Shown one piece after another: positions 23,401-35,400 of a stretch of DNA of 64,000 nt; the first letter of the stretch is position 1; each line of letters begins with the position of its first letter. The translations under genes were made by a program, and so were the position numbers. Location of the stretch: the NCBI GenBank assembly GCA_037957365.1, contig JARHVA010000592.1, positions 1,563,501 through 1,627,500 of the forward strand, read 5' to 3'. Under the pieces are notes generated by a model. The model was not told the DNA's origin, did no database searches, and saw only the letters and a list, made by a program, of their open reading frames with translations. Source of the stretch: Torreya grandis (lineage: Eukaryota; Streptophyta; Pinopsida; Cupressales; Taxaceae).

Positions 23401-26400
23401 AAACAATTATCTGCTATGCGATACCCAAAAGAAAACTTTTGAGAAAAAACAACCTTGGTCAGATCCTCGATTGTGAAAAGCAATAGCTGGATCCAATTAT
23501 TTTGATAGTCATAAACATTGGTTCCAACTCGAGTTTCATCATAACCAACTTTGATAACGCCAATAGTCGTGTGCATTATCACATGGTTTTTCTAAAAGGC
23601 ATACTGACAGAGGCTGAGAATGGAAAACCTGCCACAAATTCATATTTGAAACATACAACCTTGTTGCAAACTCCAAAGCAAATTCAGATGAATCAGAAAA
23701 TATTCAACAGGTTAATCTAATTGAACAGAAATTTATCACACCAGAGGATCGACACTCGCACCTAAATAAGCATAGATAATGACAACAATACTTTTGTGAA
23801 GAAAGAAGTCAAAACACATGTATACAATAATGGAGCCATGATTTTTACTATAAACGTATATCGGCAACCACGACTGAAACAACTAATCTCTTAACTGATA
23901 AAATCTCCTGCAGAGGTTCCATATATATAAATTCCTATGAAGGACTTACAAGAATCATTCCATGGGGTGCGACATTTTACAATTCTAAAATAAGAACCAC
24001 CAAACTTCCCAAAATAGGTATGCTGATGTACCGAAAGTGTGAACTGAAATAGCAAAGAGCGTGACGAGGAATTGAACAATTTTCCATCCATAAGTTAGTC
24101 CATGGTGCTCAAATTATATCAATCATGGGTTAAAAACTTGCTAAATGCTACTTAAGAGGACCATATTAAACAGTCATCATGTTTTCAAAAACAAATTCAT
24201 TTTCATGATTATGCTCAATTCGAGCACAAGTCATGGATCCACAATCGTGTTGTTAAAATGAAATGAAAGCATCGGTTAAGCAAGCCAATACGACTGAAAA
24301 TCAAACATGTAAGTTTTAATGATGCTTTGAGGTAAAGCTTTAAAAGAAGAGGAGACATGTTACGTATCCTTGGGTTAAAATAATTTACAATATTCAACTA
24401 TTATTAGGTGTAGCATTGGTAAGCGAGCCAATACGACTGAAAATCAAACATGTAAGTTTTAATGATGCTTTGAGGTAAAGCTTTTAAAGAAGAGGAGACA
24501 TGTTACGTATCCTTGGGTTAACATAATTTACAATATTCAACTACTATTAGGTGTTTTTGTAGGGTAGTGTCCTAATTAGCACCCTCTTTCATGAGACATC
24601 ATGCCATCATTCTTATGAACACAATAATTTTTCACATAAATATCCAATGGGGAGTGTGTGTGTGTGTGTGTGTGTCATAGTTGCCAGGAGACGGATACGG
24701 GTACAGGTATGGGGGTACAAGTACCAATACCGGTACACCATTTTTAAAAAAAATAGGAGATGGGTACAAGGAGATGGTAATATATATTTATTATTTAATC
24801 TTTATATATTTATATATTATATATAATATATTAATAATTATATATACCATGAAAAATTTTAACAAAATTTATACTATTGCAATGTCAATGCTAGCAATAT
24901 ACATAATACAAGCCAACCAAAGATCTTGACCGAACAAATATCTCATCATATTAAGCTTAAAGGTCATCATATACAATGAAATGCTGACAAATAAGCATGC
25001 AAAAAACATATATGTGAACTTGGATCATATTTGATCCAATACAATAGGATCAATTGTCACATCAATTAAATCCTCTAGGTCCTCCTCCAAGATGTCAAGA
25101 TAGGCATCACTCTCAAGTTGTGGCTCATCTACAAGTAATATAATAGGGGGCAAATCATTGAAGCCATTTGCCTCAAGCACATCATCCTCCGAGGATATGT
25201 CTACTGCTCCATCAGGTGGAATGTGGTCCCATTTTGCTTAAGGACCTTCTTTGTACCCTAGGTCTACACGAGAAAGAAGACGAAGTGTGCTATGAATGTA
25301 CACCAGGTTCTCTGTTTTTTTTGACCCTAGTCGGTTCCTCTTCAATGAATGAATGAAATCGTAAGTACTTCAATTACTCATACAAGATGAACTCGCTACT
25401 TGTGAGAGTAACCATATTGCAAATGATTTCAATTCAGAAGATTCACTACCATGGTTCCACCACCACTCTGTTAGGTCCTTCGCATGCATATCATAGAGAG
25501 CCTCCACTGTAGAAAACTATCCACAACCATGTGAAAACATGTTCCAATGAGCCTTGATATAAGAAGCTTCCTCTCCTCGACCATAAACCTTTTTTACTGC
25601 AACCCAAAATTATTTCATTACTTCTTTGTCTTCATATGCAGCCCTCTTCTTGCTGACCTCTGTATAATACCACTTTGGATTCAAAGCGTAAGCAACACAA
25701 AGTAGAGGAGTGTTAAGCTTGTTCCATCTTCCATGTATCTTTTCCTCAATCAAAGGATATAAAGGATCCCTTGACTCTATGATTTTTCTAATTCTTTCAC
25801 ACAAAATCAATTTATTTATAAACCTCCCCCAAACATGGCTTGTCTGAATCAGCAAAATGGATGACCTCACAAATGGGTTGAATGAAGTCAACAAAAAATT
25901 TCACATCAGCGCAAAAGTGGTCATCAAGGACCATCTGCCTCACCTCAAATGCATTCTCTATTATAGATTGTCTCCAACCTGCCCATGCATCACTAACTAC
26001 AGTGGAACACAAGGCCCTTTTGACAGCATAAAGATGGTCAAGCAATATGAATAATGAAGCAAACCACGAATCTGTAGGTTTGACAAGTTCCACCTTGGCA
26101 AATATTTTACAAATGGTCTGTGCATGGTGATGATTGCATATGAACATTTGTATTTTTTTGCCCTTCTCAGTAAGCTTAGAAACCCACTAAAACCTACCAA
26201 TGTCTTTGAGAGCATTATTCAATGTGTGCATGCAACATGATGTCCAAAATGCATGTTTGTATTCTTTTTGCAACAATAAGCCAACTGCTTTAAAAACCAG
26301 GGTAGCGTCAGTAATAACTTGGAGAACATGCGATGCCCCCACCTCATCAATTGCATCACATAATTGCTTCTCAAGGAACTTTGAATTTTTCTCGTCTAGA

Positions 26401-29400
26401 ACAGTCGATAGCCTTCAAAAAATAAGGGCTTTTGGAGCAAATTACCATTATGTTCAATCCAACCGTCCATCACAATGCTACATCCCTCTATAGACCACCT
26501 TTTTGATTGGCACTGTTTGCTACTCTATCCTTGTTTTTTCTGTCAATAAGAGACGTGCAAAGCTTCTCATAACCAAGTGGTCTATACCCTACCAGCCCAG
26601 TGTTGATAGCACAAACAATCTCCTCATAATAAGGTGATTGAGCAACATTGAATGGAATGTCATTCGCATAAAAGAAGCGTGCAATCGTTGCATCCACTGC
26701 ATCTCAACTATGCACATCGAACATGCTTCCAATAGGATTGGAACTGCCAATGTGTGATCTCTTGCAAGGAAACCCCACATCCTCTGTCGCATGCCCTAAA
26801 GACGCATCTATCTTTGATTATGTTCTCGCGGTTGGCATGACATGGTGACTCTAAGTTCAATCTATGGTTGACGCATGAGAGCTTAAAGAAATCAGTTTGC
26901 CTTCAGCTCAATCTTGTTCTCTCATCACTTCCAACCGTGCTTCCTCATTTGAACAAGGGTCAACCCCTTCCCCTTTGTTCGAAAAAAATGAACCGTCACT
27001 CTTGTGTAAGTACCCTAAAAAGCCTTCCCACAAAGCTCGCAAGTGATCTTTGTTGTTCCCCCATGCCCTTTGTGAACACGATCACAAAACTTCCACAATG
27101 GATACAACGCTTCCTAAGTTCCCCCTGACATTCTGGGAAAAAAATAAAAATAAAATCTAGTAATTAATATTTAAAATTTATTAAAAAATTAAAATAAAAT
27201 ATTATTAAATTTAAAAATGTAAACTAAAATTAATTAATTAAACAGATTATTAAAATAAAAATTATAACATATCACATAAAAAATTAACACTTTAAAATTA
27301 AAATTAAGACATTAATTATTAATTAATAATTAATAATTAATAAAATTATAAATATTAATTTATTAAATAATAAATATTAAAAATAAACAATGCATAAAAT
27401 TAAATATTAAAAACTTAATTTTTAAAACATTTAAAAATTAAACCTTTAAATAAAGTTTAAACATTATTAAATAATAAATATTAAAATATTAAAAATCAAC
27501 CTAAAGGCTAATATTAGTACTAATTATTAAACATTTAAATAAAAATTTAAAAAAAAACTAATAAAAATTTATGTAGCATGTAACAAATAAAATAAAATAA
27601 AAACTCACCTCCATTGTCGGTCACGCCAATGGAGGCCATTGTCGGTTGCAGCATTGTCAAGGAATGCCAGCAATTGCCATGACCAGCAATGTATATATTA
27701 ACCTATAAAAAAAATTAAAAAAACACATACTATAAAAAAATGGACCAAATGCCTACCTGTTCCTCCTTGCTTAGCAAATGCTAACGCCCACTACAAACAA
27801 CCTTCTCTCTTCAACGAATTTGGCGACTGTGGTGATAGAAGCAAGTTATGGGTATTTTATAAGTTTTTTTGCACATTTTTCACACGTTTAGGTCTTTTTT
27901 CTGATTAAGGTTTGGAGATGCCTTTTTCCCATCTAGGGACGTGTTGGAGGTGCGAAGACGGGTAAGCAAACGTCTCCAGGCACGACAGACGTCTCTATAC
28001 CCATCTCTCATACTCGATACTAGCATAAATTGTTTGGCGAAAAAATCATCTTTTCAAAAGATAAGTGTTTTTTGAAAAATCGCAATTAATCGAGAAAAAA
28101 TCGAAAAAAAACTTAAAACCACCAAAAAATGTGGAAAAGGGAGAAAAAACTGATCTTTTGAAATTTAAAGGCATTTCCATTGCATAGAGATACATATTAG
28201 GCATTTCAATTGCATAGAGAATAAATACAAATTCTGATAAGAAGATAAATGAGATTGTATGCCATCAAAATCAGCCAACTGTTTTATTTTATTAATTTTC
28301 ATAATATTCAAAATTCATTACATTTGCATTTTAAAATGCATAGTATTGTCATTTACAAAGGAACAAAAAAAGGAAGGGAGCCAACGGCAACGAAGTAAAC
28401 TAGGGATCAGCAGATTTAGATGTTGAAGCTCCACGGTTAGAGCCTCTCCCCATTTGAGAGACGGCCCCGATGTCATACCCAGTCTCTTTCATGATGTCGA
28501 AGTCAAAATCGTCATAAATAGGCTTCTCATTATTTTCAAGCCATTCGGATTCTGGCTTGACCTCGTCAAAGTCAATCCGTTGATCTTCTTTGGCGATACC
28601 TAACATTATCAAATAGAATGTATATGTTAATGACTTTAACGAATAATACTTTTCAAGAATATAAATCAACTTTTCATATGAATCAAGAATTAGAAATGCA
28701 ACATTTCTTAACCTTGAGCTTTCTTCATCTTCAAGTGAAGATTTTAGTGAAAAAATGTCAAATCATTCATTCGTTCTTAAACGAGTCGATTTCACCATTC
28801 ATATGTAGAAAATTTGTGTCCCTGGTTTAAAAGTCTTTCTTTCTGTGATGGATGCCCTACTAAAGAAGAAACCCCCTATCTACTTGTACATCAACAACTC
28901 TCCTATAGCTGCCTCAAATTCTTCTTGAACATGAATCATTCTCTCCATGCACTTAAATAGGCCATCTGTGACCTCTGCATTAACTCGAAATGAGGCACTA
29001 CAAAACAATGTTGGATTTACGAAGTATCCAGCGACATGGAGGGAAGAATGCATTTATCGATTCTATCTGTTATCAACTATCTCCTATAATGGCATGTACT
29101 TGGCCTCATTATTCTCCAATTTGCTCTTAATAGCTTCTTTTGTCCTATCCATTGCCTCTTACAAATAACACATAAGAGATTTACCCCCGTCGACAAGTCT
29201 CAAAACTCGAACTAGAGGCTCAAAGAATAACAATTTGCTCTACGTCTTTTCACAAAGATGGTGAGAAAACATAGTCAGCCACCATTCTACCATCATATGT
29301 TATTTAAAAAAAGATTCCACCTACTCAATTGAAACAAACATTCGTTTTAAATGCATTTGTTGTTGGCAAAGAGTCTGCAAGGCAAGGAAGTGGGTTGCAA

Positions 29401-32400
29401 ACTTTGTCACCCCCGACCGAAGAAGTCCCTTGTCTATGAATGTGCACATCATATTGAGCACCCTTGTTTGATTTTATATGAACTTGATGATTGTGAGAGT
29501 TTTTTGCAAAACCTCTTTCACTCATGGAATTTTGCCTATGTCCTCCAAGGTCAAATCAAGACAATGTGCCACACATGGAATCCAAAACATAGCTCCATAT
29601 TTATCCATAAGAAGCCTTGCAGTGGTCATGCAAGCAACAACATTATTTGTAATGAATTGGACCACATTTTGTGGCCCCATCTCAATCACAACCTTATCAA
29701 ATAGATGAAAGAGTGTTTCAACTGATTTTATCGTATCAGATGCAACAACACTCTTAATAAAAACTATGGTAGTGTTACACGACACAAGGAAGTTGATGAG
29801 TGTACGGCTCTTTATATCTGTCTATTCATCTAACATGATAGTGCATCTTGATTGTGTCCATTTTTTGCTCACATCCTATATAACATCCTTCTGCAAATAA
29901 GTGCGAGGAGCCTCATATGATGGGGTTGTGAACCCAGGACTTGCAACTGCAATTGCATCCATCATACTTTTTCAGTATGGAGATATGACCACATTAAACG
30001 ACAAGCTAGAATTGTACCAAAAGTTGGACATTGTTGTTTTTGCCTACTCGTGAACAGTTTTTCCAGCGTGTACTCTCTACTGTGGTTTGTGCTCTAAGTG
30101 TAGTGCGAAGGTTAAAGAAGGCATGAATGTTTCTCCCCTGTGTTTGACCCATGAAGTACTGATCTAAGGGTCAATTGAAACCTTCTCTCCTTCCCCTTTT
30201 CATGTTTTGTTGATGGCCCTAGTGTGTTATCAAATAGATCACACCTTGCATCCAAAGAGTTAGATTTCACTTTTGTACTTGTCCTTGCCCTTTTGGCCTT
30301 CGACTCTATATATGTTTGCAATGCTACTATAGTTTGATTGGTGACATCTACAGGACATGCATTAATGCAAGGTAAAATTTCATGCCCTCATTGACTCGTC
30401 AAATGCCACTTCAAGCGATATATGCCTCTATTGCATACATGTCCACAAAAATAGCATTTGACCTTGGTTGTGTCTTCGATTAGCATGCCATAGTTCCATG
30501 CAAAATATTTTTCACATGGCATAATGATCAAATTTATAGTGTATAAAAAATTGTTTAAAATCTCAAATGTTTTAAAAGTATTCAATTTTTCCTGATCACT
30601 CCCAAGAAGAAACCCTTATCACTCCCGCCTTTCGATACACCTAAATTTCCAATACCCAAACTGCCCAACATACCATGCAACTTCCTATATACCCTAAGGT
30701 ACATAGAAGAAAAATGATACAAAAGAGCAATTCACTCGATATACCATGCCTCTCAATACACAACCTTCATATATACCTCACATTCTTATATACCAAAGGT
30801 ACGTGAAAGAATGATAGTACATAAAAGAAATATATCTTTAAGAGCAGAGTGATACGTGAGAGTAGAGTGGCACTAAGATAATGGCATGTGAAAAGTCTCG
30901 GGTTTGTCTAATGAAATATCTTCTCACAAGGGGCAATTTAGAGCTCGTAGACATGGCCGACAATCTGACACTGCAACTCCCCTTGCACCGGATTTACAGC
31001 CGAATGACAAATCTCGAAAAACCAAAAAGAGAAGAATAAAAAGGATGTTTTAGAGATGCTTTGTTTGTTTTTTATTTTGCTCAATGTAGTGTTTTGTGTT
31101 CCTGCAATTGTTAGTACTTAGTACATAACGATAAAATAATATCAAACATTTATGTTTTTGACTAAAAAGATATAAATTCGGTGCAAAAATTTGGCTAGGT
31201 TTTTATAAGTTTAAAGCTTTTTTAATATTTAAAACAAAAACCTAGTGTTAAGTTATTTTTTTTAAGTTTATATTAAATTTGAACATATTTAATATTTATA
31301 AAAACCCTAACCCAAGGTTAGGGTTAGGGTTAGGGTTAGCTTAGGTTTTTTAAGTTTATATTAAATTTGAAATAATTTAATATTAAAAAAAAAAAACTAG
31401 AAAGCTTGAATGACCTATGAAAGGGGAGACGCAACTCATGCAAGATATGTTATTTGAACCTAGATCCAACGATCAATACAATGACACATTTATATCTCAA
31501 GATTTGGCCATCCCAAGGATAGTGAGGTTTATTAGTGGGATCAATAGGTAATTGATGAATGCATTGTTGTGTGAGGTTGTCGTGATGTCACTTCTATTGA
31601 ATCTCATTTAGCCACTCTAAAATGGTGATTGATACATCACAAAGCCATGCTTGTTATTAAAACTTGAGAGAGAGTGCATCGGACACCAAGTCCTTTCCCT
31701 TTTTGTATGTGATCTTGTTAGGTTATATTTTTTTATATTTATAATAAATTATAACATATTCAATATTTCAAAAAAAACCCATAGGGTTAGGGTTAGGTTA
31801 TGTTTTTTAAAGTTTATATTAAATTTGAACATAATTAATTTTAGGAAAAAAAACTATTAGGGTTAGGGTTTTGTAAATATATATTAAATGAACAACAAAC
31901 TAGGGTTTTTTAAGACAAAGGATAAATATATTTCAAATTAAACAAAAAAAAACCTAACTTCCCTAATCTTCCCCTGAATGTCAAAACTCTTGTACTTCTC
32001 TCGCTTTACTTGCATTATGCCTTGAACTTTTTGTGGAAATCTTTGCTTAAATGTCAAAAATCTGTTGAAAGCAAGTGAAAATGACCCCAAAAAAATTGTT
32101 TTGCTATTTATGGATGAAATACAGAATCATGTTAAAATCAGATATTTTTTTAAAATCAGATTTTTTTGACAATATGGTAGCTGCAAAATCACAATTTACA
32201 GAGACAAATAAAGCGGTTTTGACCACGTTTCAAGAGTAATCATGATTAATCACACTTTATTGGCACTTTATGCTACTATGCTTATTTGAATCATTATGCA
32301 TGCCATCACATGAAGGGTGTAAACCATGCCAATAAGACTGAAAATCAAACATGTAAAATTTTAATGATGCTTTGAGGTGAAGCTTTTAAAGAAGAGATAT

Positions 32401-35400
32401 GTTACATATCCTTGGGTTAAAATAATTTATAATGTTCAACTATTATTACGTATTTTTCGAGGGCAGTGTCCTATTTAGCACCCTCTTTTATGTGACATTG
32501 TGCCATTATTCCATATCAACACAATAATTTTTCACACAAATATCCAATGGGGAGTATTAAGTTTATATATATAGTTATTTTGATCATTACACATGTCATC
32601 ACATGAAGGGTGTATATGTATATGTTTTGCAAGAGCAATACTAACATGTATTTTTCTACAACTTTGTGTTTCATAATTGTTACCCACGAATTTTCCAGGT
32701 AAATGCTAATCCCAATCATGGACATTGCTATAGAGGTGGCATATAGACTAGTACAAATATCTTAAATACATATATTTGAAAAATGCCAATAGATTTCAAT
32801 CTCAATGCTCATATTGGATTTTACATATACCACATTGATTAAAAACTCCATTACCTTCTCTAAAAAATTTTTGCACTAACTGGTGAAAAATGACATCACT
32901 CTAGCTACACCAATGTGTTGGACTCGAAAAAATATTTCTAGGAAAATAAAGGGCACCAAACTTAACCATATGGCCAAGATATTACGATTTTTCGATTGAC
33001 TTCTCAAAGCAACAACAAAAAACATCTAAGTGAAGCTCAAATAGGCATCAAATTTGAGGTTGAAATCACCCTGTGACGATCAAATGGACATCAATTTTAA
33101 TGCCGCACTTAATTGTTTTTGCACCAAAATTACAGCCCTCCCAACCCCACCACTACCCTCGGCTGCCATTGTCGAATGCCTATCAGCATAATCAGCTAAG
33201 GCCCATTAATAAAAATTGTTTAGACCAAGTGATTGGGACCCTTGATCAAACATCCAACTAGTATGTATTAGTTGTGTCTTAAAGGTAACTTAAAAAAAAA
33301 ATCCTGCCTCTCTAAGTGGGTGGGGGATTTGTATTCACTACAAAAAGAAATGTAGATTTTCATAAGAATTTGCTCCTTCGTGTCCACTCTATTATGTAAG
33401 AGATCGTCTTCTATCAACACCAAAATATATTAATAACATTACCAGCCATAGAACTATGAATAGATGAAACACTTTACAACAATCTACCACATACTTAACA
33501 ACTCTTTTCATCAATTACAACAATCCAAATATGCTCTTACACATTTTGTCAAACATCTACATGGATTTTGGGATCTCAAAATCTCACTACTGAAAAGGAA
33601 CTAATGCAGGACATTTTTCCCTACACCATGTATGTGAAAAACCCATCTCAAATATGGATTTAGATTTTGGAATAGATACACCATTTGCTCCAACCAACAC
33701 ACCCCAAAAGAATGCCCCTTTTCCTCTTTCTTTTTGCCAGTTTTTTCCTTTTTGGGGGTTGCTCGCCAACTCTTCTTTCTTGCATTTTTCCACACAGTTT
33801 TGGGTGTCCCTTAGACTCTCCTAATCATGGAATACATATAATTTGTTTTGTCTGAGGTGGCCTGTGGACTTCCAACCATCACCATGTGTATGCAAAGTGT
33901 TTGACAAAATGCATACCCGAATAAATACAATCAAAATTTGAAATGACTATTTTTATTTTTTATTTTTTATTTTTAGTGATGCAAGATCGCCGATACACCT
34001 TGGATGCTCCTACATCATAATCACTCAAAAAAAAAAATCTATTCATATCCATCGCTGATATTCTACTTATAGTGCTGTTAGAATGTCTACAACCATCAGC
34101 CCATGGTCTTATATGTCAAATCGTAAAAAAAATTATAAATGAAATTAAAAGAGGTTGCAAGGAAAATTCCATTTTCAAAAAAACTTACACCACATCAAAT
34201 TCCAAATGCAACAATAGAATTATTAAGCTATTACTTCAATAAGAAAATTCCAAGAATGCAATTTCAATTCAATGCTAGTAATATTTGATGTTTTCAAGGT
34301 CTTTTAATATCACACTTCTTTAATGTTGTAATATATGCTCTAAAAATACAAGAATAATGGAATTATTAAAATAGTTCCTAAATGCATAAAGAATGTGAGT
34401 GAACATATAAAATGTATATACAATGTACTGGTGAAAGTAGATTCTTTGCAATAGGGCTTTACCTGTATTTTTTTATTTTAAGGCATGGAAATTTCACCAT
34501 TTAACTTGCATGATGCTTGTTATGACCATTGCCGTGCTATGGTTGTAGTTAGTGTATGCCATTCGTTTGCAAAAGTCTTTTCAGCTTTAGCCATTTGGTG
34601 CTATCATGCTAGTCGAAGCCATTGGTTACTTGTGATAGCACAAGCTTCTATTTTCAAATTTTGGATTGGCTACAATAGGTGCACATGTTCTATGCACAAG
34701 TTGGGGGCATGCACCAACCATTACGAAAACGATCCCAATGACCCAGGGATTACGCCAAATCATTGGGGAAATCACCCCATCCAGAGAACAGAAACAACCC
34801 CACAGAATCACCTTTGCACGCCTTAAGAGAGAGAAAATTAGATCACGGGAGAATGCCAAATGATCGGGGATTTGAAATTGTCTAATGCAAGCCCATAGTC
34901 TTGTATGTATCTTGGACAGACAGGAAGACTGGCACTGCCATGCTAATCTCTTAACAGCTATGATGAAATGTTGTTGGAGGTTTGAGCTGCCAACCACATA
35001 AAATATCTCTATTGGTTCTCACAGCCAACAATTAATACAAAATTATGGCAGACGCCCCATCCCATAGAACTAGCAACTCTTATCTGTCTCTTTACCCATA
35101 ACAGGTTGCAAACTATTAGAAAAAGGACTTTTAACTAAACAATGCAAAAGCTAAAATACAGGTATATCTTTCAATATAGATATTGAGAACTTATGGAGAA
35201 GAGAAGGTAAGTTCAAGTTCTGAACAGTCTAGACTGTATTATTTTTATTTTGAAGAGCATGAAAAGTTTGGAGTCTCTTGTACCTCAAGATTATAAATTT
35301 TCTTTAATTTGATGCTACAATTCAATAATAAAAACTTGGGCATAATAAATCACCCAACGATGTGTTGTTATGCTCCAAAGAAAAGAGAGCTATTTTACTT

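Larger units (their letters stand above)
24676..28025 (-). mobile_element. hAT-family DNA transposon, decayed, about 3.35 kb
   Basis: The left end (about 24,676-24,730: GGAGACGGATACGGGTAC) and the right end (about 27,985-28,025, reverse complement containing GAGAGATGGGTATAG) are loosely inverted copies, so they may be the terminal repeats. The exact borders and 8-bp target duplication could not be fixed. It contains a minus-strand transposase relic and a 470-bp AT-rich block. It lies in the LysM intron. Confidence 0.5.

Noticed and set aside
33587..33795. Overlapping Lys-rich minus-strand ORFs
   Set aside because: Two frames of the same low-complexity stretch, no domain, no splice or promoter context.
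34485..34997. Opposing ORFs of 113 and 123 codons
   Set aside because: Opposite-strand overlaps without conserved motifs; most likely chance in intron DNA.
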